A stretch of 64,000 nucleotides of DNA from Arthrobacter hankyongi. Its GTDB lineage: Bacteria; Actinomycetota; Actinomycetes; Actinomycetales; Micrococcaceae. A program made the position numbers and the translations under genes. This document shows positions 50,928 through 62,260 of the stretch, in pieces; position 1 is the stretch's first letter; every line of letters starts with the position of its first letter. The notes below the pieces were generated by a model. The model was not told where the DNA came from and made no database searches. It saw nothing but the letters and a program-made list of their open reading frames with translations. Location of the stretch: contig NZ_JAKLTQ010000003.1 of the NCBI RefSeq assembly GCF_022012395.1, positions 124,001 through 188,000 on the forward strand, written 5' to 3'.

Positions 50928-51920
50928 TTATTCGGCGTCGACAATGACCACTTCGTAGGTCTTGGCCGTCGGCGGATTCCCGGTGTCGAACTTGGCGTTG
51001 ACCACCAGCAGCTTCGCCCCGATCAGCGCCGCCGTGGTCGGGGTCTGGAACTGTCCGCTGGTGATCACCTGCTCCACGGCTCCGCTGCCCAGATCGGCGT
51101 CGAGCCGGATGCGGCTGACCTGGTTCTTGAAGTTCTGTACCGCCCACAGCTGGCGGTCCTGCAGCACGAGCCCGTCCACATAGGGCAGGTCAAGGCCGGA
51201 GATCTTCTTGCTGGCACCGGTTTCGGGATCGACGGTGTAGACCGCCTGATTATTGGTGTGCGCCACAATCAGCGTCCGGCCGTCGTCGGTGGCCGCGATT
51301 CCGTTCAGGTTGAAGCCATCTCGGACTTCCGCCGCCGGTCCGGTCAACTTCACGGTCCTGGCCTCGCCTGGTTTGCCGTCGTCGCTGATCGGGACGACGT
51401 ACAGCTCGCCTTTGCGGGAGTTGGTGAACCAGGCGCCGGCGGGAGTCAGCACAACGTCGTTGATGAAGGATTCCTTGGCTTTGGCGAGCTGGAGCGTGGC
51501 GATGGTCTTCCCGCTGCCGGTGTCGTAGAAATAGCCCTGCCCGGTCGTCCCGCCGGCCACGGCCAGCAGGCTGTGCGCCTGGTCCGCTTTCATGCCCACC
51601 GCCATTCGCCCCGACGGCACGTCGATGAAGCGTTCGGCCCGGCGGTCGCCCAGATCGCCGCGGAAAATATCGCCGGCCACCAGGTCGCCGGCGAAGAAGG
51701 TATCTCCCTCAGCGGCGGCGATGCCCTCGGCCGAGGTGGCCCCGGGCAGCACGATGGTCGGTGCGGGTGTCGTCGACACCGCCGATGGGGAGGGGGACGT
51801 GTCGGAAGCATCCGGTGCGGCGCAGGAGGTGAGCAGCAGGGCGCCGGCGGCCACCAGTCCGGCCAGCCGGGCCGGCGACGAAAGGTTGCGGCTTGCAGTT
51901 GCCTGGATCAGCTGGGACAT
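50928..51920 (-). CDS. Lipoprotein with beta-propeller (SMP-30/gluconolactonase-like)
   Basis: A 330-residue secreted lipoprotein: signal peptide RLAGLVAAGALLLTSCAA with lipobox LTSC near residue 33, a Ser/Thr/Pro linker, then propeller-like repeats (AEGIAAAEGDTFFAGDLVAG; FINDVVLTPAGAWFTNSRKG; NLNGIAATDDGRTLIVAHTN; YVDGLVLQDRQLWAVQNFKN). The repeats fit the six-bladed SMP-30/NHL fold; no enzyme activity can be assigned. Convergent with glmM across a palindrome. Single gene. Confidence 0.82.
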   Translation of the reverse strand: MSQLIQATASRNLSSPARLAGLVAAGALLLTSCAAPDASDTSPSPSAVSTTPAPTIVLPGATSAEGIAAAEGDTFFAGDLVAGDIFRGDLGDRRAERFIDVPSGRMAVGMKADQAHSLLAVAGGTTGQGYFYDTGSGKTIATLQLAKAKESFINDVVLTPAGAWFTNSRKGELYVVPISDDGKPGEARTVKLTGPAAEVRDGFNLNGIAATDDGRTLIVAHTNNQAVYTVDPETGASKKISGLDLPYVDGLVLQDRQLWAVQNFKNQVSRIRLDADLGSGAVEQVITSGQFQTPTTAALIGAKLLVVNAKFDTGNPPTAKTYEVVIVDAE

Positions 51921-52071
51921 CGGGTACTCCCGTCCGGACGCCGGCGGGGAGCCGCCGGAGTTGGCATGCCTGTGTTCCAGCGTACGCCGGCGCCCGGCAG
52001 CAGGACAGGGGAGTGCTAGCTAGCGCGTCGGGCCTTCCCACCGCTCGCAAGCTCGCGGCGGTCCCTCAGCC

Positions 52072-52470
52072 CTAGCTGCGGACCTTCAGCGAGTCGCGGA
52101 TTTCGGTCAGCAGCGCCACCTGCGGATCCACCGGCGCTTCCTCGGTCTGCTTGCCGATGCCGAGCTTGCGGTCGCGCAGGGCGATCAGCTTGTTCATCGG
52201 CATCACGATGACGAAGTAGATCGCCGCGGCAATCAGCAGGAAGTTGACCACGGCGGTGAGCAGGACGCCGAACTCCACCATGTTGCCGTTGAAGTTCCAG
52301 CGCGCGAACTCGTCGAAATTCGGGGACCCGACCAGGCCGGCGATGAACGGCATCAGCACGTTCTTGACCATGGCGTTGACCACGCTGCTGAAAGCGGCAC
52401 CGATGACGACGGCGACGGCGAGGTCAACAACGTTGCCCTTCATGATGAAGTCTCTGAACCCTTGAAGCAT
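52072..52470 (-). CDS. mscL: Large-conductance mechanosensitive channel MscL
   Basis: A 132-residue channel that opens under extreme membrane tension. MLQGFRDFIMKGNVVDLAVA, VVIGAAFSSVVNAMVKNVLM and the second helix LLTAVVNFLLIAAAIYFVIV are all canonical, as is the C-terminal helix VALLTEIRDSLK. ATG at 52470 is the family start. A second, broken mscL of the same orientation lies 600 bases upstream. Confidence 0.96.
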   Translation of the reverse strand: MLQGFRDFIMKGNVVDLAVAVVIGAAFSSVVNAMVKNVLMPFIAGLVGSPNFDEFARWNFNGNMVEFGVLLTAVVNFLLIAAAIYFVIVMPMNKLIALRDRKLGIGKQTEEAPVDPQVALLTEIRDSLKVRS

Positions 52471-52573
52471 GGAAGCCAATTTACCGGGGCGCCGGAACGG
52501 GAAGCGGACGATAGCGTTCCGGGCGGTGTGACTTCGCTTACTGTGGGAGGGAGAGCTTCAGCAGGAGGGGGCC

Positions 52574-53059
52574 ATGATGACCGCAGCAGGCAGGGGCCCC
52601 GGGCATCGCTTCGGCGGTCCGGTCCTGGCCGGTGTCCTGCCGCGGCAGGCACCCCGGGTCCGGGCCTGTGCCGCGGAGCTGGCGGCCGTCCTGCACGTCC
52701 CGCTGGTGTGCGCCTACGCCGATCCCTCCGTCTTCCCGGTGTTCGACGACGCCGGGGCCGTGCGTCTGGCGCCGATCGATCCGGACGGCGACGACGCCGG
52801 CAGTGCGGCCGAGGCCGCGGAGCTTGCCGCGCTTCTGCGCGGAGAGCTGGAGCAGGCGCCGGTGGAATGGGAATTCCGCCGCCTCTGGGGCGAACCGGCG
52901 CAGGCCCTGCACCGGACCGCCGAGGAACTGGACGCCTCGCTGATTGTGCTGGGCACGCGTCAGCCGGGCCCGGGACACCACTTGGAGGAGTTGATCACCG
53001 GCTCGGTGGCCGGCCGCCTCGCACACCGCCAGGACCGGCCGGTCCTGCTGGTTCCCTAG
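52574..53059 (+). CDS. Universal stress protein (UspA family)
   Basis: A 161-residue single-domain Usp: GPVLAGVLPRQAPRVRACAA, then the AELAAVLHVPLVCAYADPSV strand-helix, and the end LDASLIVLGTRQPGPGHHLE with ITGSVAGRLAHRQDRPVLLV, the G-x9-GS-type ATP-binding loop in altered form. Start at ATG 52574 or 52577. It lies between two mscL copies on the opposite strand and overlaps the end of the broken one by 4 bases. Confidence 0.88.
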   Translation: MMTAAGRGPGHRFGGPVLAGVLPRQAPRVRACAAELAAVLHVPLVCAYADPSVFPVFDDAGAVRLAPIDPDGDDAGSAAEAAELAALLRGELEQAPVEWEFRRLWGEPAQALHRTAEELDASLIVLGTRQPGPGHHLEELITGSVAGRLAHRQDRPVLLVP

Positions 53060-53448
53060 GGCGCGTGGCTGCGCAAGGCGTCCCGGATATCGGTCAGCAG
53101 CGCGATCTGGGGATCCATCGCGTCCTCGGCCGGGGCGATGCCCAGCCGCCGGTCGCGCCGTTCGATGGCATGGTTCATCGGCGCGACCACCAGGAAGTAG
53201 ATCGCCGCGGCCACCAGCAGGAAGTTGACCAGGACGGTCAGGAAGGCACCGAACTTGATGTCGTTGCCGTTGATCGTCACCACTCCGAAGCTGTCGAAGT
53301 TGGGCGATCCGACCAGGGCGGCAATCCGCGGCATGATGATGTTCCCGACCAGGGAGTTGATCACGGCGCTGAACGCGGCGCCGATGACCACAGCGACGGC
53401 AAAGTCGACGACATTGCCTTACATGATGAATTCCTTGAAGCCATGCAG
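53056..53448 (-). pseudogene. Second mscL copy, broken near the start
   Basis: The frame reads LHGFKEFIM, then TAA (53421-53419), then GNVVDFAVAVVIGAAFSAVI and the rest of MscL (second helix LTVLVNFLLVAAAIYFLVVA, tail IALLTDIRDALRSHAP). The TAA replaces the Lys codon of FIMKGNVVD, and no start codon precedes the first Leu. A restart at GTG 53391 would lack the N-terminal helix and half of TM1. So this is a recent pseudogene. Confidence 0.85.
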
Positions 53449-53497
53449 CCCGTTGGACGCTGATCCCGCCCGCCGGGACCGGCAATGCCCGCGGCCG

Positions 53498-54325
53498 TCA
53501 GCGGTAGCCGGGCGCGGCAGGCAGGCCGAAATAGGTCTCCAGCGACTTCATGCCCTGCGCGGCCATGTCCGCGGCGACCTTTTTGCCGACATAGCGCAGG
53601 TGCCAGGCCTCGGGCGAGTAGCCGGTGACATCCTCCTGGCCCGGTTGGTAGCGCACGATGAAGCCGAACCGGGAGGCATTGGCCGCCGCCCAGCGTCCCG
53701 CCGCGGTGTCGGCGAAGCAGGCGCTCAGGTTGCAGCTGCCTGACGGATCGCCGATATCCACTACCAGGCCCGTCTGGTGTTCGGAATAGCCGGGCCGGGC
53801 GGAAATCTTGTCCGCCTCGGCCTTGCCGTTGACCTCGACCCAGTGCTGGTAGGTGGACACCTGTGTCTGGTAGGAGCGGAAGCCGCTGAGCAGGGTCAGC
53901 GGGACGCCGTCCGCCGCGGCCGCCGCGAAGAGCTGCTCGACGGCGTTGGCCACGGCTGCGCGGACCTGGGCTGTGTCCCCGCCCGGCCCGAGCGGTACTT
54001 GCGGCGCCCGCAGGTCCGCCGGAGCGTAATCCAGCGGCATCAGCGGCCGCGTCTTGTTGACGACGACGTCGAACTGCGCCGGGTCATCGTGTCCGCCGGC
54101 GGTCGGCGGCGGGGCGCTCTTGGTTGGCGGTGCCGTCCCGGTGGGTGCCACCGCCGTCGGCGAAGCACCCGCGGTGGCCCCCGCCGTCGTCGTGGGAGAG
54201 GAAAACGTAGCGGAACCGGCGCTCGGTTCCGCCGCCGGCGGTGCGGCAGGTGTGCAGGCCGGCAACAGCAGCATGAGGCCGGCGGCAAGGCCGGCGGACC
54301 GGAGGGAACGGGGAAATCTCATCAT
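53498..54325 (-). CDS. D-Ala-D-Ala carboxypeptidase, VanY-type lipoprotein (M15B)
   Basis: A 275-residue lipoprotein. The signal ends at the lipobox LLPAC near residue 24, followed by an Ala/Thr/Pro linker to about residue 75. The M15 zinc peptidase domain has LLSGFRSYQTQVSTYQHWVE, SEHQTGLVVDIGDP (zinc ligands His and Asp) and EAWHLRYVG (catalytic Glu and zinc His). Such enzymes trim the terminal D-Ala of cell wall peptides. The start overlaps the coaA stop. Confidence 0.9.
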   Translation of the reverse strand: MMRFPRSLRSAGLAAGLMLLLPACTPAAPPAAEPSAGSATFSSPTTTAGATAGASPTAVAPTGTAPPTKSAPPPTAGGHDDPAQFDVVVNKTRPLMPLDYAPADLRAPQVPLGPGGDTAQVRAAVANAVEQLFAAAAADGVPLTLLSGFRSYQTQVSTYQHWVEVNGKAEADKISARPGYSEHQTGLVVDIGDPSGSCNLSACFADTAAGRWAAANASRFGFIVRYQPGQEDVTGYSPEAWHLRYVGKKVAADMAAQGMKSLETYFGLPAAPGYR

Positions 54326-55302
54326 CAGGTCTTCCGCAGCAGCATCCGGCGGATCGAATGGTCTGCATCCTTGGTCAGCACCAGCTGGGCCCTGCCCCGG
54401 GTGGGCAGCACATTCTCCCGCAGGTTCGGTTCATTGATCCGCTTCCAGATATCCAGGGCCGTGGTCCGTGCCTCGTCGTCGGTCAGGGACGCATACCGGT
54501 GGAAGTAGGATTCGGGGTCGGCGAACGCGGACGAGCGCAGCTTCTGGAACCGGCGGACGTACCACTCCTCTATATAAGAGGTCTTGGCATCCACGTAGAC
54601 AGAGAAGTCGAAGAAATCGCTGACCGCCAGCGAGGACCGCCCGTCCAGCTGCGGACGGGCCGCCTGCAGCACGTTCAGGCCCTCCACGATCAGCACATCC
54701 GGACGGCGGACCACCACTTCGCGGTCCGGCACGATGTCGTAGGTCAGGTGCGAGTACCAGGGGGCGCGGACTTCCTCGGCGCCGGACTTCACCTCGCTGA
54801 CAAAGCGCAGCAGGGCCCGGCGGTTGTAGGACTCCGGGAAGCCCTTGCGTTCCATCAGGCCGCGGCGGATCAGCTCGGCATTGGGATAGAGGAAGCCGTC
54901 GGTGGTCACCAGTTCCACGTTCGGGGTCCCGGGCCAGCGCCGCAGCATCTCCTGCAGCACGCGCGCGGTGGTGGACTTTCCCACCGCCACCGAACCGGCC
55001 ACGCCGATCACGAACGGGGTGCGGCGGAACTGTTCGCCGAGGAAGGTGGTGGTGGCCTGGTGCAGTTCGCCGGCACCGGCCACATAGAGGTTGAGCAGGC
55101 GGGAGAGCGGCAGGTACACCTCGCGGACCTCGTTCAGGTCCAGCTGCTCGCCCAGGCCGCGCAGCCGTTCGAGGTCCTCCTCGTCCAGCGGCTGCTCCAG
55201 CTCATGGGAAAGGCGGGACCAGGTCTGGCGGTCCAGCTCCACGAAGGGTGTGAAGTTACTCTCACCCGTGGACGCCGACGTCTTCAGTGTCGGTTCACTC
55301 AC
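54325..55302 (-). CDS. coaA: Type I pantothenate kinase
   Basis: CoaA catalyses the first step of coenzyme A synthesis. The 325-residue protein has [20 protein letters not shown], the P-loop [20 protein letters not shown] near residue 110, [33 protein letters not shown] and [14 protein letters not shown] at 55302 is the family start; an upstream extension to 55419 would overlap glmS. Divergent from glmS. TCTAAA just before the GTG suggests a leaderless transcript. Confidence 0.96.
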   Translation of the reverse strand: MSEPTLKTSASTGESNFTPFVELDRQTWSRLSHELEQPLDEEDLERLRGLGEQLDLNEVREVYLPLSRLLNLYVAGAGELHQATTTFLGEQFRRTPFVIGVAGSVAVGKSTTARVLQEMLRRWPGTPNVELVTTDGFLYPNAELIRRGLMERKGFPESYNRRALLRFVSEVKSGAEEVRAPWYSHLTYDIVPDREVVVRRPDVLIVEGLNVLQAARPQLDGRSSLAVSDFFDFSVYVDAKTSYIEEWYVRRFQKLRSSAFADPESYFHRYASLTDDEARTTALDIWKRINEPNLRENVLPTRGRAQLVLTKDADHSIRRMLLRKT

Positions 55303-55417
55303 TTTAGAATTGTGCCTGTTCGGGCTGCCATTCCCCAAAATGACGGCACGGGGCTGGTATATGCCTCCGGACGCGTCCTGCGCGGCGCACCCGGCGGGGA
55401 CAGGTACCCTTGATCGC

Positions 55418-57307
55418 ATGTGTGGAATCGTAGGTTATGTGGGCCGCGGCGGCTCGGCAGGCACTCTGGCAGGTCCCGAGGGGCATGGTGCCCTGGATGT
55501 GGTGTTGGAGGGGCTGCGCCGCCTCGAGTACCGGGGTTATGACTCCGCCGGCGTCGCCGTCATCACCGGCAACGGGATCGAAAGCCGGAAGAAGTCCGGC
55601 AAGCTGACGAACCTGCTCGACGAACTGCAGGCTAATCCGTTGCCCGAGTCCCTCACCGGCATCGGACACACCCGCTGGGCCACCCACGGCGGACCGACGG
55701 ACCGCAACGCCCACCCGCACCTGGCCGACGGTGGCAAGCTCGCCGTCATCCACAATGGCATCATCGAAAACTTTGCCGAGCTCAAGCGCACCCTGTCCGC
55801 CCAGGGCGTTGAGTTCGTGTCCGAGACGGATACCGAGGTCGCCGCCGCGCTGATCGGCGAATTGTTCCGCGGCGAGGCCGGCGGTGACCTCACTCGGGCG
55901 ATGCAGCTGGCCTGCCAGCGGCTGGAGGGCGCCTTCACCCTGCTGGCCATCCACCGGGACCAGCCGGACACCGTGGTCGCCGCACGGCGCAACTCCCCGC
56001 TTGTGGTCGGCCTGGGCGACGGCGAAAACTTCCTCGGCTCGGACGTTTCCGGCTTCATCGACTTCACCCGGCGGGCGGTGGAGCTGGGCCAGGACCAGAT
56101 CGTCACCATCACCCCGGACAGCTTCGAGGTCACCGACTTCAACGGCAAGCCCGCGCAGGGCCGTGAATTCCAGGTTGACTGGGATGCCGCCGCCGCGGAA
56201 AAGGGCGGGTTCGCCTCCTTCATGGAGAAGGAGATCAACGACCAGCCCGAGGCCGTGGCCCAGACCCTGCTCGGCCGCGCCGGCCTGGACGGGAAGCTGC
56301 AGCTGGACGAACTACGCATCGACCCGTCCCAGCTGAAGGCAGTGGACAAGATCATCGTGCTGGCCTGCGGCACCTCCGCGTACGCCGGCCAGGTGGCCAA
56401 GTACGCCATCGAGCACTGGTGCCGTATCCCGGTGGAGGTGGAACTGTCCCACGAGTTCCGCTACCGGGATCCGATCGTGAACGCCAATACCCTGGTGGTG
56501 GCCATCTCCCAGTCCGGCGAGACCATGGACACCCTGATGGCCGCGCGCTACGCCCAGGAACAGGGCGCCAAGGTGCTGGCCATCTGCAACACCAACGGCT
56601 CCACCATCCCGCGCGAGGCCGACGCCGTGCTCTACACGCACGCCGGTCCGGAAATCGCTGTTGCCTCCACCAAGGCCTTCCTGGCCCAGATCACCGCGGC
56701 CTACCTGCTGGGCCTGTACCTCGGGCAGCTGCGCGGCAACCTGTTCACCGGGCAGATCCGGGACATTCTGGCGGACCTGGCCAAGGTGCCGGCGAAGATC
56801 CAGACGGTGCTCGACGATTCGGACCAGGTCAAGAAGCTGGCCCGCACCATGGCCGATACCCGCTCGGTGCTGTTCCTGGGCCGCCACGTCGGCTTCCCGG
56901 TCGCGATGGAAGGCGCGCTCAAGCTCAAGGAGCTGGCGTACATCCACGCCGAGGGTTTTGCCGCCGGCGAGCTCAAGCACGGGCCGATCGCCCTGATCGA
57001 GGAGGGCCAGCCGGTCTTCGTCATCGTCCCGTCCCCGCGCGGCCGCAATTCGCTGCATGCGAAGGTGGTGTCGAACATCCAGGAGATCCGGGCCCGCGGC
57101 GCGAAGACCATCGTCATTGCCGAGGAAGGCGACACCGCGGTGCAGGCCTATGCCGAGCATGTGTTCTACATCCCGGAGACGCCCACGCTGCTGGCGCCGC
57201 TGCTGGCCACCGTGCCGCTGCAGGTCTTTGCCTGCGAGCTGGCCACGGCCAAGGGCTACGACGTGGACCAGCCGCGGAACCTGGCCAAGTCCGTCACGGT
57301 CGAGTAG
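55418..57307 (+). CDS. glmS: Glutamine-fructose-6-phosphate aminotransferase
   Basis: GlmS makes glucosamine-6-phosphate from fructose-6-phosphate and glutamine. The 629-residue enzyme has the Ntn glutaminase domain with Cys2 (MCGIVGYVG), [18 protein letters not shown], and two SIS domains ([40 protein letters not shown]), ending KSVTVE. The start must be the ATG at 55418 so that Cys follows Met. No clear ribosome binding site; TACCCT 7 bases upstream may be a -10 box. No glmS ribozyme is seen. Confidence 0.97.
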   Translation: MCGIVGYVGRGGSAGTLAGPEGHGALDVVLEGLRRLEYRGYDSAGVAVITGNGIESRKKSGKLTNLLDELQANPLPESLTGIGHTRWATHGGPTDRNAHPHLADGGKLAVIHNGIIENFAELKRTLSAQGVEFVSETDTEVAAALIGELFRGEAGGDLTRAMQLACQRLEGAFTLLAIHRDQPDTVVAARRNSPLVVGLGDGENFLGSDVSGFIDFTRRAVELGQDQIVTITPDSFEVTDFNGKPAQGREFQVDWDAAAAEKGGFASFMEKEINDQPEAVAQTLLGRAGLDGKLQLDELRIDPSQLKAVDKIIVLACGTSAYAGQVAKYAIEHWCRIPVEVELSHEFRYRDPIVNANTLVVAISQSGETMDTLMAARYAQEQGAKVLAICNTNGSTIPREADAVLYTHAGPEIAVASTKAFLAQITAAYLLGLYLGQLRGNLFTGQIRDILADLAKVPAKIQTVLDDSDQVKKLARTMADTRSVLFLGRHVGFPVAMEGALKLKELAYIHAEGFAAGELKHGPIALIEEGQPVFVIVPSPRGRNSLHAKVVSNIQEIRARGAKTIVIAEEGDTAVQAYAEHVFYIPETPTLLAPLLATVPLQVFACELATAKGYDVDQPRNLAKSVTVE

Positions 57308-57336
57308 GCATCGGCCCGCAGCCGAAAGGAACCGCC

Positions 57337-57687
57337 GTGATCGTAGGCATCGGCGTGGACGTGGTGGACGTGCCGCGCTTCCGGCGCCAGTTGGAGCGCA
57401 CTCCCGGGCTGCGGGACCGGCTGTTCACCCCTGCCGAACGGGAGCTGAACACCCGGTCGCTGGCTGCGCGCTTTGCCGCTAAGGAGGCTATCGCCAAGGC
57501 GCTGGGCGCACCGGTGGGGATGAACTGGCAGGACTGCACGATCTGCGTGGACGATGCCGGGGATCCTTACCCGGAGCTCACCGGCACCGTTGCCGCCGCG
57601 GCCGAGGCCCGGGGAGCGCTCATCTGGCACCTTTCCATGAGCCATGACGGAGATCTGGCCACGGCGATGGTGGTGGCCGAACGGTAG
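57337..57687 (+). CDS. acpS: Holo-[acyl-carrier-protein] synthase
   Basis: AcpS moves phosphopantetheine from CoA to acyl carrier protein. The 116-residue product has (V)[18 protein letters not shown] with the metal-binding Asp, and [15 protein letters not shown] with the second acidic site, ending ISHD-like [21 protein letters not shown] precedes the GTG. It follows glmS by 29 bases. Confidence 0.95.
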   Translation: MIVGIGVDVVDVPRFRRQLERTPGLRDRLFTPAERELNTRSLAARFAAKEAIAKALGAPVGMNWQDCTICVDDAGDPYPELTGTVAAAAEARGALIWHLSMSHDGDLATAMVVAER

Positions 57688-57740
57688 CCCCATAGGGTAG
57701 TAAGGTTACAGACCTTATTGGCGGATTTTGGGAGTGCAGC

Positions 57741-59933
57741 ATGGAAGTTTGGCCCGGGCAACCGTACCCTTTGGGCGCCACCTACGACGGCAACGGCACC
57801 AACTTCACCCTGTACAGCAACGTGGCCGAGAGTGTGGTGCTGTGCCTGTTCGACGACGAAGGCAATGAGACCCGGGTCAGGATGCGGGAGGTCGACGGCT
57901 ACGTCTGGCACTGCTACCTGCCCCAGATCATCCCCGGGCAGAAGTACGGTTTCCGCGTACACGGCCCCTATGACCCGGAGCAGGGGCTGCGCTGCAACCC
58001 GAACAAGCTGCTGCTGGATCCCTATGCCAAGGCCGTCCACGGGGAGATGGACTGGGACCAGTCCCTGTTTGGCTACAACTTCGGCGACGAGGACTCGCGC
58101 AATGACGAGGACTCCGCCGCGCACATGATGCTCGGCGTCGTGGTCAACCCGTTCTTCGACTGGGCCGGGGACCGCAAGCCACGCACGCCCTACCACCGTT
58201 CGGTCATCTACGAAGCCCACGTCAAGGGCCTGACCGAACTGCATCCGGACGTGCCCGAGGAACAGCGCGGAACCTACGCCGGCGTGGCGCACCCGTCCGT
58301 GGTGGCGCACCTGCAGAAGCTGGGCATCACGGCCCTCGAGCTGATGCCGGTGCACCAGTTCGTCAATGACAGCACGCTGCAGGACAAGGGACTGTCCAAC
58401 TACTGGGGTTACAACACCATCGGTTTCTTTGCCCCGCAGAACACCTACAGCTCCACCGGGGACACCGGCCAGCAGGTCCAGGAGTTCAAGGCCATGGTGC
58501 GCACCCTGCATCTGGCCGGCATCGAAGTGATCCTGGACGTGGTGTACAACCACACCGCCGAGGGCAACCACCTCGGTCCCACGCTGTCCTTCCGCGGCAT
58601 CGACAACGCCTCCTACTACCGGCTGGTCGAGGACGACAAGCGCTACTACATGGACTACACCGGCACCGGCAATTCGCTGAACGTGCGCAGTCCGCATTCG
58701 CTGCAGCTGCTGATGGACTCGCTGCGCTACTGGGCCACCGAGATGCATGTGGATGGGTTCCGGTTCGATCTGGCCAGCACGCTGGCCCGCGAGTTCTACG
58801 ACGTGGACCGCCTCTCGTCCTTCTTTGAAATGGTGCAGCAGGATCCGGTGGTGTCCCAGTGCAAGCTCATCGCCGAACCCTGGGACGTGGGCCCCGGCGG
58901 ATACCAGGTGGGCAACTTCCCGCCGCTGTGGACGGAATGGAACGGCAAGTTCCGGGATACGGTGCGCGATTTCTGGCGCGGCGAGCCGGCGACGCTGGGG
59001 GAGTTCGCCTCCCGGATCACCGGCTCGGCGGACCTGTACGAGGACACCGGCCGCCGTCCCTTCGCCTCGATCAACTTCGTCACCGCCCATGACGGTTTCA
59101 CGCTGCGGGACCTGGTCTCCTATAACGAGAAGCACAACGAGGCCAACGGCGAGAACAACCGCGACGGCGAGTCCCACAACCGCTCCTGGAACTGCGGCGC
59201 CGAGGGCCCCACCGAGGATCCGAAGGTGCTGGGATTGCGGGCCCGGCAGCAGCGCAACTTCCTCGCCACGCTGCTGCTCTCCCAGGGCGTGCCGATGATC
59301 TCCCACGGGGACGAGCTCGGCCGGACCCAGGACGGCAACAACAACACCTACTGCCAGGACTCGGAACTGTCCTGGATCCACTGGGACGCGGTGGACCAGC
59401 CGCTGCTGGAGTTCGTAGCCGCGGTGAACCGGCTCCGTGCCGAGCATCCCACCTTCCGCCGCCGCCGCTTCTTCGACGGCCGGCCGGTGCGCCGGGGTCA
59501 GGGCGAGGCCCTGCCGGACATCGACTGGCTGGGCACCGACGGGCTGCCCATGCAGCCCGAGGACTGGGATTCCGGGTTTGGCCGCTGCATCGGCGTCTTC
59601 CTCAACGGCCAGGGCATCAGGGGACTGGACGAGCGCGGCGAGCGGATCACCGACGTGAATTTCCTGGCCTATTTCAATGCCCATGACGACGAGGTGGTCT
59701 TTGTGCTGCCGTCCAAGGAATACGCCCAGCACTGGGATGCGGTGATCGATACCGCCGGCGAGCATGCCGAGTCGACGGCGCTGCGGGCGGGCCGGAAAAT
59801 CACCCTGCAGGCCAAATCCATGGTGGTGCTCCGCTCCCACCAGGAACCCGATGTGGAACCGGACCACTCGGTGGCTGCCTCCCTGGCGGCGCTGGCCGGG
59901 TCCAAGACGGCGAGCCCGAAGTCTGCCCAGTGA
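57741..59933 (+). CDS. glgX: Glycogen debranching enzyme GlgX
   Basis: A 730-residue GH13 debranching enzyme. An N-terminal CBM48 domain ([20 protein letters not shown]) precedes the barrel with [26 protein letters not shown] (nucleophile Asp), [16 protein letters not shown] (acid Glu) and [17 protein letters not shown]. It frees malto-oligosaccharides from glycogen for TreY. The stop overlaps treY (GTGA). The unusual His/Ser-rich end after residue 705 is outside the family core. Confidence 0.96.
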   Translation: MEVWPGQPYPLGATYDGNGTNFTLYSNVAESVVLCLFDDEGNETRVRMREVDGYVWHCYLPQIIPGQKYGFRVHGPYDPEQGLRCNPNKLLLDPYAKAVHGEMDWDQSLFGYNFGDEDSRNDEDSAAHMMLGVVVNPFFDWAGDRKPRTPYHRSVIYEAHVKGLTELHPDVPEEQRGTYAGVAHPSVVAHLQKLGITALELMPVHQFVNDSTLQDKGLSNYWGYNTIGFFAPQNTYSSTGDTGQQVQEFKAMVRTLHLAGIEVILDVVYNHTAEGNHLGPTLSFRGIDNASYYRLVEDDKRYYMDYTGTGNSLNVRSPHSLQLLMDSLRYWATEMHVDGFRFDLASTLAREFYDVDRLSSFFEMVQQDPVVSQCKLIAEPWDVGPGGYQVGNFPPLWTEWNGKFRDTVRDFWRGEPATLGEFASRITGSADLYEDTGRRPFASINFVTAHDGFTLRDLVSYNEKHNEANGENNRDGESHNRSWNCGAEGPTEDPKVLGLRARQQRNFLATLLLSQGVPMISHGDELGRTQDGNNNTYCQDSELSWIHWDAVDQPLLEFVAAVNRLRAEHPTFRRRRFFDGRPVRRGQGEALPDIDWLGTDGLPMQPEDWDSGFGRCIGVFLNGQGIRGLDERGERITDVNFLAYFNAHDDEVVFVLPSKEYAQHWDAVIDTAGEHAESTALRAGRKITLQAKSMVVLRSHQEPDVEPDHSVAASLAALAGSKTASPKSAQ

Positions 59934-62260
59934 GGGCCCCGGTTTCCACCTACCGGCTGCAGATCCGCCCCGGCTTCGATCTGTACGCCGCGGCCTCGCT
60001 GGTGCCGTATCTGCGCCGGCTGGGCGTGGACTGGGTCTACCTGTCGCCGATCCTCACGGCCGAGCCCGGCTCGGACCACGGCTATGACGTCACGGACTTC
60101 TCCGCGGTGGATCCGGCCCGCGGCGGCGCGGCCGGACTGCAGGCGCTGTCCGACGCGGCCCATGCCGCCGGCCTGGGCGTGCTGGTGGACATTGTGCCCA
60201 ACCACATGGGCGTGGCCACGCCGGCGAACAACAGGTGGTGGTGGTCCCTGCTGGCCGAGGGCCGCGGCAGCCGCTACGCCGAGGCCTTCGACGTGGACTG
60301 GGCTGCGGCCGGCGGCCGGATCCGCCTGCCGGTGCTGGGGGATGGCCCGGACGAGCTGGACCGGCTGGAACTGGTGCGCGGCACCGGCCCGGGCAGTGCC
60401 GGCGTCGAACTGCGCTACTACGACCACCGCTTCCCGGTGGCCGAAGGCACCGCCGGCGACGGCGCCACCGCCCGCCAGGTGCACGACCGGCAGCATTACG
60501 AACTGGTCAGCTGGCGCCGGGCCGACGCCGAACTGAACTACCGACGCTTCTTCGGCGTCAATTCGCTGGCCGGCGTCCGTGTGGAAGTCCCGTGGGTGTT
60601 CGAGGAATCCCATGCCGAGATCCGGCGCTGGTTCGCCGAAGGGCTGGTGGACGGGCTGCGGATCGACCATCCGGACGGCCTGGCGGATCCCGCAGGCTAC
60701 CTCGACCGGCTGCACGGGCTCACCGGCGGGGCCTACGTGCTGGTGGAGAAGATCCTGGAGCCGGGGGAGCAGTTGCCCGGGCGCTGGCGCTGCCAGGGCA
60801 CCACCGGCTATGACGCGCTCGCCGAGGTGGACCGGCTGTTCACCGATCCGGACGGCTGCCGCGAACTGACCGCCGCGGCGCAGCCGGTGCCCTGGCCCCG
60901 GATGATCCACGGCACCAAGCGCGCCATCGCGGACGGATTGCTGCATTCGGAGGTGCAGCGGCTGGTGCGGCTAGTCCCCGCCTCGGCCGGACTGGCCCCG
61001 GAGCTGGCCGCGGACGCCCTCGCCGAGCTGCTGGCCTGCTTCCCGGTCTACCGCAGCTACCTGCCCGACGACGGCGCAGGCTACCTGGCCGAGGCCGCCG
61101 TGGCCGCGCGCATCCACCGGCCGGACCTGGCGCCGGCGCTCGCGGCGCTGCTGCCGCTGCTGGACCCGGGCGCCACGCTGACCGAACTGGCGGTGCGTTT
61201 CCAGCAGACCTCCGGCATGGTGATGGCCAAGGGCGTGGAGGACACCGCGTTCTACCGCTATACGCGCCTGACCTCGCTCAACGAAGTTGGGGCGGACCCG
61301 TCCGTGGACGCACTGGACCCGTTCGGCCTGCACGCCGCGCTGATCCGGCGCCAGCAGGACCAGCCGCTGGCGATGACCGCCTTGACCACCCACGACACCA
61401 AACGCAGCGAGGACACCCGGGCGCGGATCAGCACGTTGTCCGAAGAACCGCAGCTGTGGCTTCAGCACCTGCAGCGGCTCGACAACGCCGCGCCGCTGGG
61501 GCACCGGCCCTTCGCCGACCTGTTGTGGCAGGCCTTGCTCGGTGCCTGGCCGCTGGATCCGGAACGCGCCCATGCCTATGCGCTGAAGGCCGCCCGCGAG
61601 GCCGGCGATGTGACCCGCTGGACCGAGCCGGATGAGGACTTCGAAAAGAAGCTGGCGGCCGCGGTCGAGGCCGCCTTCGGCGACACCGGGGTTGCCGCGG
61701 TCCTCGAGGAGCTGGCCGGGCGGCTGCGGCAGGCAGGCTGGACGAACTCGCTCGCGGCCAAGCTGGTACAGCTGGCCATGCCCGGTGTGCCGGATGTCTA
61801 TCAGGGCACCGAATTCTGGGACCACTCGCTGGTGGACCCGGACAACCGCCGGCCGGTGGATTTCGATGCCCGCAGCCAGGTGCTGGCGCAGCTGGATGCC
61901 GGCACCGGCCCGGTGCCCGGCATCGACGCCGGCGCCGCGGCCAAGCTGCTGGTGGTCTCCCGCACCCTGCGGCTGCGGCGGGACCGCCCCGGACTCTTTA
62001 CCGGCTACGAGGCGGTGGCGGCCAGCGGACCGGCGGCGGACCACGTCTTTGGATTCGACCGCGGCGGCGCGGTGGCCCTGGCCACCCGGTTGCCGCTGCG
62101 TTTGGCGCGCGACGGCGGCTGGCGGGACACCGCCGTCGTCCTGCCGCCGGGCCGCTGGCGGGATGAACTGACCTCACGCGCCTTCGCCGGCGGCACGCTG
62201 GCGGTGTCCGAGGTATTCGCGCAGCTGCCGGTGGCGCTGCTGGCCCGGGAGGATGCATGA
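59930..62260 (+). CDS. treY: Maltooligosyl trehalose synthase TreY
   Basis: A 776-residue GH13 enzyme that turns the reducing end of maltodextrins into a trehalose unit. [20 protein letters not shown] opens the family; [50 protein letters not shown] (nucleophile), [12 protein letters not shown] (acid) and [17 protein letters not shown] follow. It overlaps both neighbours by 4 bases and lies between glgX and treZ. Confidence 0.97.
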   Translation: MRAPVSTYRLQIRPGFDLYAAASLVPYLRRLGVDWVYLSPILTAEPGSDHGYDVTDFSAVDPARGGAAGLQALSDAAHAAGLGVLVDIVPNHMGVATPANNRWWWSLLAEGRGSRYAEAFDVDWAAAGGRIRLPVLGDGPDELDRLELVRGTGPGSAGVELRYYDHRFPVAEGTAGDGATARQVHDRQHYELVSWRRADAELNYRRFFGVNSLAGVRVEVPWVFEESHAEIRRWFAEGLVDGLRIDHPDGLADPAGYLDRLHGLTGGAYVLVEKILEPGEQLPGRWRCQGTTGYDALAEVDRLFTDPDGCRELTAAAQPVPWPRMIHGTKRAIADGLLHSEVQRLVRLVPASAGLAPELAADALAELLACFPVYRSYLPDDGAGYLAEAAVAARIHRPDLAPALAALLPLLDPGATLTELAVRFQQTSGMVMAKGVEDTAFYRYTRLTSLNEVGADPSVDALDPFGLHAALIRRQQDQPLAMTALTTHDTKRSEDTRARISTLSEEPQLWLQHLQRLDNAAPLGHRPFADLLWQALLGAWPLDPERAHAYALKAAREAGDVTRWTEPDEDFEKKLAAAVEAAFGDTGVAAVLEELAGRLRQAGWTNSLAAKLVQLAMPGVPDVYQGTEFWDHSLVDPDNRRPVDFDARSQVLAQLDAGTGPVPGIDAGAAAKLLVVSRTLRLRRDRPGLFTGYEAVAASGPAADHVFGFDRGGAVALATRLPLRLARDGGWRDTAVVLPPGRWRDELTSRAFAGGTLAVSEVFAQLPVALLAREDA

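Noticed and set aside
55303-55417. glmS ribozyme before glmS
   Set aside because: The 115-base spacer is shared with the coaA promoter and shows none of the conserved ribozyme core.
57567-59867. 766-codon minus-strand frame opposite glgX
   Set aside because: Its codons mirror the glgX frame; no motif seen, while GlgX is certain.
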